A stretch of 36,297 nucleotides of DNA. It comes from Cryomorphaceae bacterium. Its GTDB lineage: Bacteria; Bacteroidota; Bacteroidia; Flavobacteriales; BACL11. Under the pieces are notes generated by a model. It was not told where the DNA came from. It ran no database searches and saw only the letters and a list, made by a program, of their open reading frames with translations. Below are positions 1 through 10,665 of the stretch, one piece after another; the stretch's first letter is position 1, and each line of letters begins with the position of its first letter. The position numbers were made by a program, and so were the translations under genes. Location of the stretch: contig JACNFT010000081.1 of the NCBI GenBank assembly GCA_014384505.1, forward strand, positions 1 through 36,297. The letters run 5' to 3'.

Positions 1-164
1 AGCAAATCAATAACGAAAAACTAAAAGCGATTACGGAACTTAAAAATCAAGTTGCTGATATGTCAATTGATATTGCTGAAAAGATTTTAAGATCAGAGCT
101 TTCTGATGTAAATAAGCAAAAAGAGTTAGTTGCTCAAGTATTAAAAAGTAACGAACTTAACTAG
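1..164 (+). CDS. atpF: ATP synthase F0 subunit b, C-terminal fragment (5' truncated by window edge)
   Basis: Frame from nt 3 reads QINNEKLKAITELKNQVADMSIDIAEKILRSELSDVNKQKELVAQVLKSNELN*, typical subunit b C-terminus, directly upstream of atpH. Too short/partial for the ORF track. Confidence 0.88.
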   Translation, partial: QINNEKLKAITELKNQVADMSIDIAEKILRSELSDVNKQKELVAQVLKSNELN

Positions 165-170
165 TATATA

Positions 171-728
171 ATGAAGCATTCAAGAGTAACAATAAGATAC
201 GCAAAAGCTTTATTGCAATTAGCAATTGAGCAGAATATATTGGAGCAATCCTATGCAGATATGGTATTGCTTGATTCTGTTTTTAAGCAGAATAAAGACC
301 TTTCTTTATTGCTAAAAAGTCCTATTGTAAAGACCGATCAAAAACTAAGTATATTCAAACTGATTTTTGAGACAAAAATTGGAGAAGTTAGTATGGCCTT
401 TATTAACATAATTACAACTAAGAAAAGAGAGAGCTTACTCGCATTAATTGCAAGTAGTTTTATTAGTTTATATAAAGAACATAACAAAATTGAAACTGCT
501 TCAGTTATTACCGCAACTCCTTTGGATGAAACATTAAGAGCGGAGGTAATTAATTTTATTAAAAAACATGGTAATGATAATGTAGAGTTGACCGAAAAGG
601 TTGATGAAAACATTATTGGTGGTGCAATCATTAGAATGGGAGATAAGCAATTAGATGCAAGTGTGTCGAAAGCAATCTCTGAATTAAGACAATCATTTAA
701 CAGTAACCTGTATTTACAGGACTTCTAA
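171..728 (+). CDS. atpH: ATP synthase F1 subunit delta
   Basis: 185 aa, [21 protein letters not shown]...[18 protein letters not shown]; located between atpF and atpA. Confidence 0.95.
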   Translation: MKHSRVTIRYAKALLQLAIEQNILEQSYADMVLLDSVFKQNKDLSLLLKSPIVKTDQKLSIFKLIFETKIGEVSMAFINIITTKKRESLLALIASSFISLYKEHNKIETASVITATPLDETLRAEVINFIKKHGNDNVELTEKVDENIIGGAIIRMGDKQLDASVSKAISELRQSFNSNLYLQDF

Positions 729-742
729 AAAAACACAAAAAA

Positions 743-2323
743 ATGGCAGAAGTAAAACCAGCTGAAGTATCAGCAATTTTAAGACAACAATTATCAGGAT
801 TTAAATCTGAAGCAGAACTACAAGAAGTAGGTACTGTATTACAGGTTGGAGATGGTATTGCTCGTATTTATGGGCTTACTAATGTTCAGTCAGGTGAGTT
901 AGTTGAATTCGAAAACGGACTAAAAGCAATTGTATTGAATCTTGAACAGGACAATGTTGGAGTTGTACTTTTAGGCCCATCAAAAGGGATTAAGGAAGGA
1001 GACACTGTAAAGAGAACAAAAAGAATTGCATCTATTAATGTAGGTGAAGGTATGCTGGGCAGAGTTGTTGATGGAATGGGTAATCCTATTGATGGAAAAG
1101 GACCTATTGCTGGAACAACTTACGAAATGCCAATTGAAAGAAAAGCACCTGGTGTAATTTATCGCCAACCTGTTGATGAACCTTTACAAACAGGATTGAA
1201 AGCTGTTGATGCCATGATTCCTGTAGGAAGAGGACAAAGAGAGTTGATTATTGGAGATAGACAAACAGGTAAAACAGCTGTTGCTATTGATACAATTATC
1301 AATCAAAAAGAATTTTATGATAAAGGAGAGCCTGTATTCTGTATTTATGTTGCAATCGGACAAAAAGCATCTACAGTAGCAGGTCTAGTTGATACTTTAG
1401 AAAAAGCTGGAGCTTTACCTTATACTGTAATTGTTGCAGCTAGTGCTTCTGACCCTGCTCCAATGCAGTTTTATGCACCATTGACAGGAGCATCTATTGG
1501 TGAATTCTTTAGAGATACTGGTCGTCCTGCATTAATTGTATTTGATGATTTATCAAAACAAGCAGTTGCTTACCGTGAGGTATCTTTATTGTTAAGAAGA
1601 CCTCCGGGACGTGAGGCATATCCTGGTGATGTATTTTATTTACATTCCAGGTTATTAGAGCGTGCTGCAAAAGTGATTAATGATGATACTATTGCTTCTC
1701 AAATGAATGACTTGCCAGAATCCCTAAAAGGAATTGTGAAAGGAGGTGGTTCATTAACAGCTTTACCAATTATTGAAACACAAGCAGGTGATGTATCAGC
1801 TTATATTCCTACTAATGTAATTTCAATTACAGATGGTCAAATTTTCTTAGAGTCTAATCTTTTCTTATCAGGTGTTCGTCCTGCAATTAATGTTGGTATT
1901 TCGGTATCAAGAGTTGGGGGTGCAGCACAAATTAAGTCAATGAAAAAGATTTCAGGGACTTTAAAATTGGATCAAGCACAATATAGAGAGCTTGAAGCTT
2001 TTGCTAAGTTTGGTTCTGATTTAGATGCGGCAACTAATGCTGTAATTGAAAAAGGAAAGCGTAATGTTGAAATTTTAAAGCAGGGACAATATTCACCTTT
2101 AAGAGTGGAGGAACAGGCTGCAATTATTTACTGTGGAACAAACGGATTGTTAATGAATGTCCCAGTAAATAAAATAAAAGAATTTGAAGGAGAATATCTT
2201 GCATTTTTACATGCTAAACATCAAGATGTGTTAGATGCTTTAGCTGCAGGAAAATTAACAGATGAAATTAAGTCAACTTTAGAGTCTGTAGCTGCTGATT
2301 TGTCTTCAAAATACGCAAAATAA
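743..2323 (+). CDS. atpA: ATP synthase F1 subunit alpha
   Basis: 526 aa; Walker [16 protein letters not shown] and signature [17 protein letters not shown]. Confidence 0.99.
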   Translation: MAEVKPAEVSAILRQQLSGFKSEAELQEVGTVLQVGDGIARIYGLTNVQSGELVEFENGLKAIVLNLEQDNVGVVLLGPSKGIKEGDTVKRTKRIASINVGEGMLGRVVDGMGNPIDGKGPIAGTTYEMPIERKAPGVIYRQPVDEPLQTGLKAVDAMIPVGRGQRELIIGDRQTGKTAVAIDTIINQKEFYDKGEPVFCIYVAIGQKASTVAGLVDTLEKAGALPYTVIVAASASDPAPMQFYAPLTGASIGEFFRDTGRPALIVFDDLSKQAVAYREVSLLLRRPPGREAYPGDVFYLHSRLLERAAKVINDDTIASQMNDLPESLKGIVKGGGSLTALPIIETQAGDVSAYIPTNVISITDGQIFLESNLFLSGVRPAINVGISVSRVGGAAQIKSMKKISGTLKLDQAQYRELEAFAKFGSDLDAATNAVIEKGKRNVEILKQGQYSPLRVEEQAAIIYCGTNGLLMNVPVNKIKEFEGEYLAFLHAKHQDVLDALAAGKLTDEIKSTLESVAADLSSKYAK

Positions 2324-2326
2324 GCA

Positions 2327-3190
2327 ATGGCTAACTTAAAAGAAATAAGGTTAAGAATTACATCTGTTGGGTCAACTATGCAGATTACTTCTGCTATGAA
2401 AATGGTATCTGCAGCTAAGCTTAAAAGAGCGCAAGATGCAATTATTCAAATGCGACCTTATGCAAATAAGTTGACCGAATTATTAAAGAATTTAAGCGCT
2501 AGTTTGGATAGTTCTGATGGTGGAGTATACACTCAGGAGCGTGAAATTAAGAATGTACTTTTAGTAACGGTTACTTCTAACAGGGGTTTGTGTGGTGGTT
2601 TTAACGCCTACATCATGAAAAAAGCAAAAGCCCTGATTAATGAGGAGTATGCTAATGCTAACGTGAGTATTTTATCAATTGGTAAAAAATCTTCTGAGCA
2701 TTTTACTAAGAATGGCTTTAATGTTGCTAGTACACATGATGCTTTGTTTGGAGGCCTAACATTTGACAATGTTGCAATTGTTGCTGAAGGGATTATGGAG
2801 CAGTTTGTTAAAGGAGATTATGACAAAGTCGTGTTGGTTTATAATCAGTTTAAGAATGCGGCAACTCAAATTATTATGACCGAAAACTTTTTACCTGTTC
2901 AGGCAGCTGAAAATAACTCGGAAATTGTTGTTGATTATATTTTTGAACCAACCAAACAAGAGATTGTTGAGCAGTTGATTCCAAAATCATTAAAAACTCA
3001 GTTGTTTAAAGCGGTTTTAGATTCTCATGCTGCTGAACATGGAGCAAGAATGACTGCAATGCATAAGGCTACTGATAATGCTTCAGAACTTAAGAAAGAC
3101 TTAACTTTAACATATAATAAAGCGCGTCAAGCAGCTATTACTAATGAAATCCTTGAGATTGTAGGGGGTGCTGAAGCTTTAAGTGGATAA
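2327..3190 (+). CDS. atpG: ATP synthase F1 subunit gamma
   Basis: 287 aa; N-terminal MANLKEIRLRITSVGSTMQITSAMKMVSAAKL and C-terminal ARQAAITNEILEIVGGAEAL. Confidence 0.98.
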   Translation: MANLKEIRLRITSVGSTMQITSAMKMVSAAKLKRAQDAIIQMRPYANKLTELLKNLSASLDSSDGGVYTQEREIKNVLLVTVTSNRGLCGGFNAYIMKKAKALINEEYANANVSILSIGKKSSEHFTKNGFNVASTHDALFGGLTFDNVAIVAEGIMEQFVKGDYDKVVLVYNQFKNAATQIIMTENFLPVQAAENNSEIVVDYIFEPTKQEIVEQLIPKSLKTQLFKAVLDSHAAEHGARMTAMHKATDNASELKKDLTLTYNKARQAAITNEILEIVGGAEALSG

Positions 3191-3212
3191 ATAATATTAA
3201 AATAGAATTGTT

Positions 3213-3245
3213 AAAAACCCTCTTCCTTGGAAGAGGGTTTTTTTA
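3213..3245 (+). terminator. Rho-independent terminator after atpG
   Basis: AAAACCCTCTTCC-TT-GGAAGAGGGTTTTTTTA: 12-bp perfect stem, tiny loop, followed by a T tract. Confidence 0.93.
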
Positions 3246-3266
3246 TTTATACTCATTTGAATCTGC

Positions 3267-3274
3267 TATATTTG
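3267..3274 (+). promoter_or_regulatory. Candidate Bacteroidota -7 element (TATATTTG) for the enoyl-CoA hydratase gene
   Basis: Matches TAnnTTTG, lies just after the atpG terminator and 15 nt before the ATG at 3290; no clear -33 TTTG at standard spacing. Confidence 0.45.
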
Positions 3275-3289
3275 TAAAAACTTAAAATC

Positions 3290-4063
3290 ATGATTTACAA
3301 TAATATATTAAGTGAGAATAAAGAAGGTATTTGTTACATCACAATCAATCGTCCAAAGCAATTGAACGCTTTAAATGGAGCTACAATTAATGAATTAAAC
3401 CAAGCTATTAGTGTTGCTGAAAAAGATACTGATGTAAGGTGTATTATTTTGACTGGTGCGGACACTAAGGCTTTTGTAGCGGGTGCTGATATTAAAGAAT
3501 TTGCTGCTTTTGATAAAAATGCTGGTGAAAATTTAGCTAGAAAAGGACAAGAATTATTATTTGATTTATTGGAAAACGCTTCTACCCCATCTATAGCTGC
3601 AATTAATGGTTTTGCGCTTGGTGGTGGATTAGAATTAGCTATGGCCTGTCATATTCGTATCGCATCAGCCAATGCTAAAATGGGTCTTCCTGAGGTTTCC
3701 TTGGGTGTTATTCCAGGTTATGGTGGTACGCAAAGGTTAGCGAGTTTAGTAGGTAAAGGAAAGGCTATGGAAATGATAACTACAGCAGGCATGTTATCGG
3801 CTACTGAGGCAAAAGAATGGGGATTAGTAAATCATGTTTGCTCCCAAGAAGAGTTAATACCTCTGGCTGAAAAATTAGCTTCAAAAATTAAGCGTAATTC
3901 CCCTATGGCAATTGCTAAGGCAATAAAATCGGTCAATGCTGGTTTTACTGATGGCGTAAATGGTTTTGAGGTTGAAATATCAGAATTTGGTTCTTGTTTT
4001 GAAACGCTAGAGTTTATTGAAGGAACTACTGCATTTATGGAAAAAAGAAAAGCAAAATTTTAA
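3290..4063 (+). CDS. Enoyl-CoA hydratase/isomerase family protein (crotonase)
   Basis: 257 aa; GADIKEF oxyanion-hole motif, AINGFALGGGLELAMACHIRIAS, LPEVSLGVIPGYGGTQRL. Confidence 0.95.
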   Translation: MIYNNILSENKEGICYITINRPKQLNALNGATINELNQAISVAEKDTDVRCIILTGADTKAFVAGADIKEFAAFDKNAGENLARKGQELLFDLLENASTPSIAAINGFALGGGLELAMACHIRIASANAKMGLPEVSLGVIPGYGGTQRLASLVGKGKAMEMITTAGMLSATEAKEWGLVNHVCSQEELIPLAEKLASKIKRNSPMAIAKAIKSVNAGFTDGVNGFEVEISEFGSCFETLEFIEGTTAFMEKRKAKF

Positions 4064-5464
4064 TTGAATCCACTTAAAAAATTAGCGAGTCAAACTGCAA
4101 TTTATGGTTTGAGTAGTGTGGTAGGTAGGCTATTGAATTACCTACTTGTTCCTCTTTATACTCGTTATTTTTTACCAGCTGAATATGGGGTGGTTACTGA
4201 GCTTTATGCTTATGTTGCTTTCTTGGTTGTCATGTTAACTTATGGAATGGAAACTGCATTTTTTAGGTTTTCCAAAAAGGAAGAATCAACTAAAGTGTAT
4301 AGTACAACATTAATTTCGTTACTGATATCTTCTGTTGTATTTGTAGGTTTAATATTTCTGAATTCAAGTGCAATTTCTCAATGGTTAGGTTATGCTAATC
4401 ATCCTGAATATATTCAGTTTTTTGCTTTAATTATAGGAATGGATGCTGTTGCCTCTATTTCTTTTGCAAAATTAAGAGAGCAGGATAAAGCAATGCGTTT
4501 TGCTTTTATCAGGATAATTAATATTATGGTTAATATTGGACTGAATTTATATTTCATAGTCTACCAAGAGTACGGAATAGCCTATATTTTTATTGCAAAC
4601 TTAGTAGCTTCAGTTATTACACTGCTAATGCTTTTCCCCCAAATGATAAGTTCATCTTGGGTATTTGATAAAAAGTTATGGAAAAAAATGATGATTTATG
4701 CCTTACCGCTTCTTATTGCGGGCTTAGCAGGCATGACCAATGAAACGATTGATAGAATTTTATTAAAACATTTGTTACCCAACACTGATATGGCGGCTTC
4801 AGAATTAGGATTATATGGCGCTTTTTACAAACTTTCCATTATCATGATACTCTTTATTCAAACCTTTAGGTTTGCTGCTGAACCTTTCTTTTTTGCACAA
4901 GAAAAAGAGGGAAATAGCAGGAAAATTTATGCTGATGTCATGAAATATTTTACCATTATTATGGCAATTATATTTTTAGGTGTTACCATTTTTTATGATG
5001 TTCTAAAAGGATTTTTAGGTAGTGAATATCATGATGACAGAGGATTTTTAGTCGTGTCAATTTTATTGTTGGCTAATCTGTTTTTAGGAATTTATTATAA
5101 CTTGTCTATTTGGTATAAGCTTACTGAAAAAACAAAATATGGTGCTTACCTTTCTATTTTTGGTGCAATTATTACGCTTTCCCTTAACTTTACTCTTATT
5201 CCTGTGCTTGGTTTTGTTGGCTGTGCTTGGGCTACTTTAGTTTGTTATTTTAGCATGACAGTTGCTTCTTATTATTTAGGTAAAAGACACTTTTCTGTTC
5301 CTTATCAAGTAAAAAGAATTGCTTTGTATTTGTTTGGTATGCTTTGCATCTATTTCTGTATTTATTTCACCAATTTAAATATGTGGATTAATTCCTTATT
5401 CTTATTAGGATTTGTCATATTTGTCTATCGTTTAGAAAAACCCAAATTAGCATTAAAATTATGA
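4064..5464 (+). CDS. Oligosaccharide flippase / polysaccharide biosynthesis protein (Wzx-like, MOP superfamily)
   Basis: 466 aa, many TM segments, N-terminal [39 protein letters not shown] start abutting the previous stop codon. Confidence 0.88.
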   Translation: MNPLKKLASQTAIYGLSSVVGRLLNYLLVPLYTRYFLPAEYGVVTELYAYVAFLVVMLTYGMETAFFRFSKKEESTKVYSTTLISLLISSVVFVGLIFLNSSAISQWLGYANHPEYIQFFALIIGMDAVASISFAKLREQDKAMRFAFIRIINIMVNIGLNLYFIVYQEYGIAYIFIANLVASVITLLMLFPQMISSSWVFDKKLWKKMMIYALPLLIAGLAGMTNETIDRILLKHLLPNTDMAASELGLYGAFYKLSIIMILFIQTFRFAAEPFFFAQEKEGNSRKIYADVMKYFTIIMAIIFLGVTIFYDVLKGFLGSEYHDDRGFLVVSILLLANLFLGIYYNLSIWYKLTEKTKYGAYLSIFGAIITLSLNFTLIPVLGFVGCAWATLVCYFSMTVASYYLGKRHFSVPYQVKRIALYLFGMLCIYFCIYFTNLNMWINSLFLLGFVIFVYRLEKPKLALKL

Positions 5465-5895
5465 ATGTAAAAGTTATCAATAAATCAAAGCATGCATTGC
5501 CTCACTATTCTACAATTGCTTCCGCAGGAATGGATTTAAGAGCAAATATTGATGAGTCAATTTCTTTAAAACCATTAGAAAGAACAATTGTAAAGACAGG
5601 GATTTTTATTGAGCTACCTTTAGGTTTTGAAGCGCAAGTTCGTCCTAGAAGTGGTTTGGCATTTAAAAATGGAATTTCTGTACTAAATTCACCAGGAACA
5701 ATTGATGCTGATTATAGAGGTGAGGTAGGTGTTATTTTGGTGAATTTATCAGCTGAAGAATTTATAATTGAAGATGGTGAGCGTATTGCTCAAATGGTAA
5801 TTGCTAAACATGAACAGGCGCAATGGATAGAAGTTGAAACATTAGAAAATTCAGAAAGAGGTGCTGGCGGTTTTGGTAGCACTGGTGTAAAATAA
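5461..5895 (+). CDS. dut: dUTP diphosphatase
   Basis: 144 aa; dUTPase motifs [46 protein letters not shown]. Confidence 0.98.
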   Translation: MNVKVINKSKHALPHYSTIASAGMDLRANIDESISLKPLERTIVKTGIFIELPLGFEAQVRPRSGLAFKNGISVLNSPGTIDADYRGEVGVILVNLSAEEFIIEDGERIAQMVIAKHEQAQWIEVETLENSERGAGGFGSTGVK

Positions 5896-5907
5896 AAATA
5901 GTTAGAT

Positions 5908-6909
5908 ATGAAAATTATAGTTCCAATGGCGGGGAGAGGATCCCGATTAAGACCACACACATTAACTATTCCTAAGCCATTAATTCCAGTTGCAGGAAAG
6001 CCAATTGTACAAAGATTAGTAGAGGATATTGTAAAAGTATGCGGAAAAGAAGTTGATGAAATTGCATTTATTATTGGTGATTTTGGAAAAGAAGTAGAAG
6101 ATAATTTAGTTAAGATTGCGGAAGGTTTAGGAGCAAAAGGAAGTATCTATTATCAAGATAAACCCTTAGGAACAGCTCATGCAATTTTATGTGCACAAGA
6201 ATCCTTAGAAGGGAATTGTGTAGTTGCTTTTGCTGACACTTTATTCAAAGCTGATTTTACTTTAGATAGCAGTAAAGATGGTATTATTTGGGTAAGCCAA
6301 ATTGATGATCCATCAGCATTTGGAGTGGTAAAACTTAATGATGAAAATATAATTACCGACTTTGTAGAAAAGCCAGATACTTTTGTTTCTGACTTGGCGA
6401 TTATTGGAATCTATTATTTTAATGATGGTGAATATTTGAAAAATGAATTACAGTATTTGTTAGATAATAATATTAAAGATAAAGGAGAATATCAGTTGAC
6501 AAATGCATTGGAGAATATGAAAAATAAAGGAACTAAATTCTCTCCGGGAAAAGTAAACGAATGGTTGGATTGTGGAAATAAAGACGCAACTGTTTACACA
6601 AACGAAAGAGTATTAGAGCATAATGGAAATATAATTTCAGCTACTGCCCTAATTGAGAATTCTGAAATAATTGAACCTTGTTTTATTGGTGATAATGCTG
6701 TGATTAAGAATGCTAAAATAGGCCCTCATGTTGCCGTTGGAAGTAATACTATAATTAGTAATAGCACAATTAGTAAAACAATAATTCAAAATGAAAGTTC
6801 AATTGTTGATGCAAAATTGAATAATTCTATGATTGGAAATAAAGTAACATTTAATGGAAATAACATTCATCAAGAAGTAAGTATGGGTGATTTTTCAGAA
6901 GTTAAATAA
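5908..6909 (+). CDS. Sugar nucleotidyltransferase (glucose-1-phosphate thymidylyltransferase-like) with left-handed beta-helix repeats
   Basis: MKIIVPMAGRGSRLRPHTLTIPKPLIPVAGKPIV; C-terminal hexapeptide-like repeats. Confidence 0.93.
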   Translation: MKIIVPMAGRGSRLRPHTLTIPKPLIPVAGKPIVQRLVEDIVKVCGKEVDEIAFIIGDFGKEVEDNLVKIAEGLGAKGSIYYQDKPLGTAHAILCAQESLEGNCVVAFADTLFKADFTLDSSKDGIIWVSQIDDPSAFGVVKLNDENIITDFVEKPDTFVSDLAIIGIYYFNDGEYLKNELQYLLDNNIKDKGEYQLTNALENMKNKGTKFSPGKVNEWLDCGNKDATVYTNERVLEHNGNIISATALIENSEIIEPCFIGDNAVIKNAKIGPHVAVGSNTIISNSTISKTIIQNESSIVDAKLNNSMIGNKVTFNGNNIHQEVSMGDFSEVK

Positions 6910-8654
6910 TGATGAAAAAGGTAATAATAATTATATTATGTCTATTGAATGTGCAGGCTTTTGCACAATGGAAATCCTATTACCCTGAAGGGAAAAACAA
7001 AAAAAATAAGGATGTTAAACAGGAAATTGACAAAAATAATTCCATTTTTAATACTCACTTTTTTGATGCTTTAAAAGAAAAATCTTTAGAGAATTATGAA
7101 GAGGCTTTAGAGCAGTTTCAGAAGTGCATAAAAATGGATGATAAACAAGCCCTTCCATTTTATGAGTCAGCACTGATAAATAAGGGGTTAGGAAATTTTG
7201 ATTTAGCAGTTGAGCAAGCCAAAATTGCTACAGGATTAGATGGTGATAACAGATGGTATCAGCTGAATTATGCTGAAGTTTTATTTGCTAATCAGAATTT
7301 TAATTCAGCAGCAGTTGAGTATGAAAAGCTATTACTTAAAGAGCCTGGAAATAGAGAATTCTACTTCCTGTTGTCCGACATGTATATTTATGCTAATGAT
7401 TTTCTGAAAGCGATTGAGGTTTATGATGATTTAGAACAGATAGGGGGAATCGATAAGATGGTTTCCATGCAGAAGCATAAGCTTTACATGCAATTGGATA
7501 AAAGGAAGTTTGCAATAAAGGAGTTGCAAAATTTATTAGAAAAATTTCCAAATGAGATTGAAGCTTTGGAGATTTTATCAGAATTATATTTATTAAATGA
7601 TGAAAAAGAAAAAGCATTTGATATTTTTAAGCAATTAGCAATTATTGCACCTGAAAATGGGAGAATTCATTTAACCTTAGCCGACTATTATCGTGATAAA
7701 GGGGATAACATAAAATCTTTTGAAGAGTTAAAATTAGCTTTTAAAAGTATAAAATTAGGTGTTGATATTAAGGTAAGCATCCTTGCGTCCTACTTTCAAT
7801 TGCTTGCTGTAAATAATATTATGAAAGAGCAGGCTTATACTTTAGCACAACTGTTAATTGAATCGCATCCTAATGAAGTTAAGCCTAATGCTGTTTATGC
7901 TGATATACTTTATACTGATAATCGTTTTACTGAGGCCAAAGAGCAGTATTTAATTGTTTTGGAAAAGGATAAAACTAAAAGTCAAGTTTGGAGTCAAGTA
8001 TTATTTATTCAGGCAGAACAAAATGATTTTGAGGGAATGCTTAAAACAAGTGAACAGGCACTAACCTATTTTTCAACTGATCCTTTATTTTATTATTTTA
8101 ATGGAGTTGCTAATAAATGGTTTAAAAACTATGATCTTGCTATCAATTCTTTAAATATGGGAGTTGAATTTGTTTTGGATAACAAGATGTTATTGCTAGA
8201 ATTTTATTCTTCATTGGCTGATTCCTACCATGCGATTAAAGAGCATAAATTATCTGACGAGTATTATGAAAAATCACTTGTAATTGATTCTAATAATGTT
8301 TTAGTCCTTAATAATTACGCCTATTATCTTTCACTTAGAAAGATAAATTTAGAGAAAGCTAAAAAAATGTCGTACAAGTGTAATGAGTTGGAGAAAGACA
8401 ATGGCACTTATCAGGATACTTATGCTTGGATTTTATATGAGTTAGCAGATTATGAACAAGCAAAAATTTGGATGAAAAAATCATTAGCTAACGGAAGTGA
8501 TGGGAGTGCAGTTGTAGTAGAGCATTATGGCGATATTTTATATAAATTAGGGAATGTTGAAGGTGCAATTATTGAATGGAAAAAAGCAAAAATTCTAGGA
8601 GAAGCAAGTAAGTTTTTAGATAAAAAAATTGAGGACGGTAAGTTGTATGAATAA
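6909..8654 (+). CDS. Tetratricopeptide repeat protein, secreted/periplasmic
   Basis: 581 aa; signal peptide MMKKVIIIILCLLNVQAFAQ, many TPR-like helices; start shares a base with the previous stop. Confidence 0.88.
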   Translation: MMKKVIIIILCLLNVQAFAQWKSYYPEGKNKKNKDVKQEIDKNNSIFNTHFFDALKEKSLENYEEALEQFQKCIKMDDKQALPFYESALINKGLGNFDLAVEQAKIATGLDGDNRWYQLNYAEVLFANQNFNSAAVEYEKLLLKEPGNREFYFLLSDMYIYANDFLKAIEVYDDLEQIGGIDKMVSMQKHKLYMQLDKRKFAIKELQNLLEKFPNEIEALEILSELYLLNDEKEKAFDIFKQLAIIAPENGRIHLTLADYYRDKGDNIKSFEELKLAFKSIKLGVDIKVSILASYFQLLAVNNIMKEQAYTLAQLLIESHPNEVKPNAVYADILYTDNRFTEAKEQYLIVLEKDKTKSQVWSQVLFIQAEQNDFEGMLKTSEQALTYFSTDPLFYYFNGVANKWFKNYDLAINSLNMGVEFVLDNKMLLLEFYSSLADSYHAIKEHKLSDEYYEKSLVIDSNNVLVLNNYAYYLSLRKINLEKAKKMSYKCNELEKDNGTYQDTYAWILYELADYEQAKIWMKKSLANGSDGSAVVVEHYGDILYKLGNVEGAIIEWKKAKILGEASKFLDKKIEDGKLYE

Positions 8655-9384
8655 GATAGCACTATATTTTTTTTGTATTGTGTTTGCTTCATCCTGCGTT
8701 ATGAAAAATGTTACAGAGCTTAGTTTATCTATACCTCCAAAAAATGCAAAAGAATTAATTGCAAAGGTAAATTCAAAGAATAAATCTCCTGAGTGGTTGG
8801 CGTTAAAAGGAAAGGTAAGGTTGCTGCTTGAAAAGGACAATGAAGTTTCATTAGGAATTTCAATTAGAGTAAGAAAGGATAGTCTTATTTGGGCCTCTGT
8901 TACTGCTCCTTTTGGCATTGAACTCTTCAGAGCAGTACTAACAAAGGATTCGGTATATTATATCAATCGCACAAGCAAGACATATTTTGTAAAACCAATC
9001 GCTCACATTTCTAAAATAATAAAAACAGATATTGCTTTTAACGAAATTCAGGAAATGATAATGGTTACGCCTAAAATTGTAAAGAAGAAATATTCTTTTG
9101 ATAAGATTAATGATGATTTCATATTAAGCACACAAGATTATACCTATACTATTTCTAATTTCTACAGAATAAGGCAAGGAGTTTTTATTGATAATGAAAA
9201 TAGTTTAATCTATACCTACAGCAACTTTAGTTTTGAGAATGATTTTCCTGAACAGTTAGAACTTATAGTGAAATCAGCTTCTGAAAATGACTTTAATCTA
9301 AAACTAAACTATTCCAAAGTAGTTTTTGACCAGCAGCAGCAAACGCCTTTTAAAATACCAAGTTCTTATGTTGAGGCTAAATAA
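8647..9384 (+). CDS. DUF4292 family lipoprotein
   Basis: ATG at 8647 gives MNKIALYFFCIVFASSC with a lipobox; the track start at 8629 (TTG) is probably too far upstream. Body SLIWASVTAPFGIELFRAVLTKDSVYYINR is typical of DUF4292. Confidence 0.82.
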   Translation: MNKIALYFFCIVFASSCVMKNVTELSLSIPPKNAKELIAKVNSKNKSPEWLALKGKVRLLLEKDNEVSLGISIRVRKDSLIWASVTAPFGIELFRAVLTKDSVYYINRTSKTYFVKPIAHISKIIKTDIAFNEIQEMIMVTPKIVKKKYSFDKINDDFILSTQDYTYTISNFYRIRQGVFIDNENSLIYTYSNFSFENDFPEQLELIVKSASENDFNLKLNYSKVVFDQQQQTPFKIPSSYVEAK

Positions 9385-10621
9385 ATATATCTTTTTATTT
9401 TTAGGGATTTTCCTGAGTTTGTCAGTTTTTTCGCAAACTAAGGATGAGCTTAAAAAGCAGAAGTCAACTATAGAAAAAGAGATAAGTTATACCACTAATT
9501 TATTAAATAAAACTAAAGCGAATAAAAGCAAATCCTTAAGTTATCTGCTGGTGTTGGATATGCAAATTAGCAATAAAGAAAGCTTATTGAAAACCTTGAA
9601 TATTGAGATAAGTTTACTTGGTAATCAAATTAGAAAAACGGAACGTTCTATTATTGAAATTCAGCAATCCATTATTGATGAGCAGCAAGAACTTGTTTTG
9701 TTAAAAAGTGAATATGCTAAGATGATTTATGCGTGTTTTAAAGAAAAGGGAAATCGTAATGATTTGATATTTATTATTTCTGCAGAGGATTTTAATCAGG
9801 CCTATAAGCGAATGGTGTATTTAAAACAATACGCCTCTTTTCGTAAAAACCAGGTGGATAAAATTATTGAAAGTCAAAAAAACTTAGCCATTATGGAGGA
9901 TGTCTTAATCAAAAGAAAAAATCAACTAGATTTGGAGTTAGACTCTAAAAAGAATTTAATTGATGTTAAAAAACAAGAGCTAAATTCTATTAGTGACACG
10001 AAACAAGAAAAGCAAGAATTGGTCAATAACTTAAGTAAATCCGAAAAAGTATTTAAGAAACAATTGCAGGATAAACAAAAAACTGCAAAAGCTTTGGATG
10101 ACGAGATTCGCAAGATAATTGCTGAAGAAATCCGTAAAGCAAGAGAAGAAGCTGAAAAGAAAAACAAGGGTTTTGCCCTAACTCCAGAAGCAATGGCTTT
10201 GTCATCAGAGTTTAATAATAATAAAGGAAAATTACCTTGGCCATTGGAAAAAGGAGTAATTATACAAGGTTATGGCAAGCAAAAGCATTCTGTTCTTGCT
10301 GGAATCGAAACATTCAATAACGGAATTGATATTGTGACAGATGAAAATATGAATATCAGAGCTGTTTTTGACGGAACAGTTAGCAGAATATTTTTCATTA
10401 AAGGTGAGGGAAAAGCAATTTTGTTAAATCATGGTGAATATTTTACTGTCTATTCAGGGCTAAAAGAAGTTAGTGTTAAGGTAGGCGATAAGATGCTAGC
10501 TAAGGAGAAGATAGGAATAGTTTTTACACAAGAAATAGAAGAAAAAACTGAACTCCATTTTGAAATTTGGAAAGGTTATGATAAACAAGACCCTTCTAAA
10601 TGGTTATTTAAGGCTTATTAA
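9368..10621 (+). CDS. EnvC-like murein hydrolase activator: coiled coil plus C-terminal M23/LytM-like domain
   Basis: ATG at 9368 gives signal peptide MLRLNKYIFLFLGIFLSLSVFSQ; long coiled coil and LytM-like domain ending LHFEIWKGYDKQDPSKWL. Confidence 0.87.
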   Translation: MLRLNKYIFLFLGIFLSLSVFSQTKDELKKQKSTIEKEISYTTNLLNKTKANKSKSLSYLLVLDMQISNKESLLKTLNIEISLLGNQIRKTERSIIEIQQSIIDEQQELVLLKSEYAKMIYACFKEKGNRNDLIFIISAEDFNQAYKRMVYLKQYASFRKNQVDKIIESQKNLAIMEDVLIKRKNQLDLELDSKKNLIDVKKQELNSISDTKQEKQELVNNLSKSEKVFKKQLQDKQKTAKALDDEIRKIIAEEIRKAREEAEKKNKGFALTPEAMALSSEFNNNKGKLPWPLEKGVIIQGYGKQKHSVLAGIETFNNGIDIVTDENMNIRAVFDGTVSRIFFIKGEGKAILLNHGEYFTVYSGLKEVSVKVGDKMLAKEKIGIVFTQEIEEKTELHFEIWKGYDKQDPSKWLFKAY

Positions 10622-10632
10622 ATCAAAATGCA

Positions 10633-10640
10633 TAGATTTG
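10633..10640 (+). promoter_or_regulatory. Candidate Bacteroidota -7 element (TAGATTTG) upstream of tatA
   Basis: Matches TAnnTTTG, 25 nt before the tatA ATG; -33 element not clear. Confidence 0.4.
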
Positions 10641-10665
10641 CATATTCAATTTAACAATTAAAATT

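Noticed and set aside
338-631. 97-aa minus-strand ORF inside atpH
   Set aside because: Antisense to a well-supported conserved gene, low-complexity translation.
980-1168. 62-aa minus-strand ORF inside atpA
   Set aside because: Antisense to atpA; no recognisable domain.
8616-8918. 100-aa minus-strand ORF over TPR/DUF4292 junction
   Set aside because: Antisense shadow of supported CDSs.
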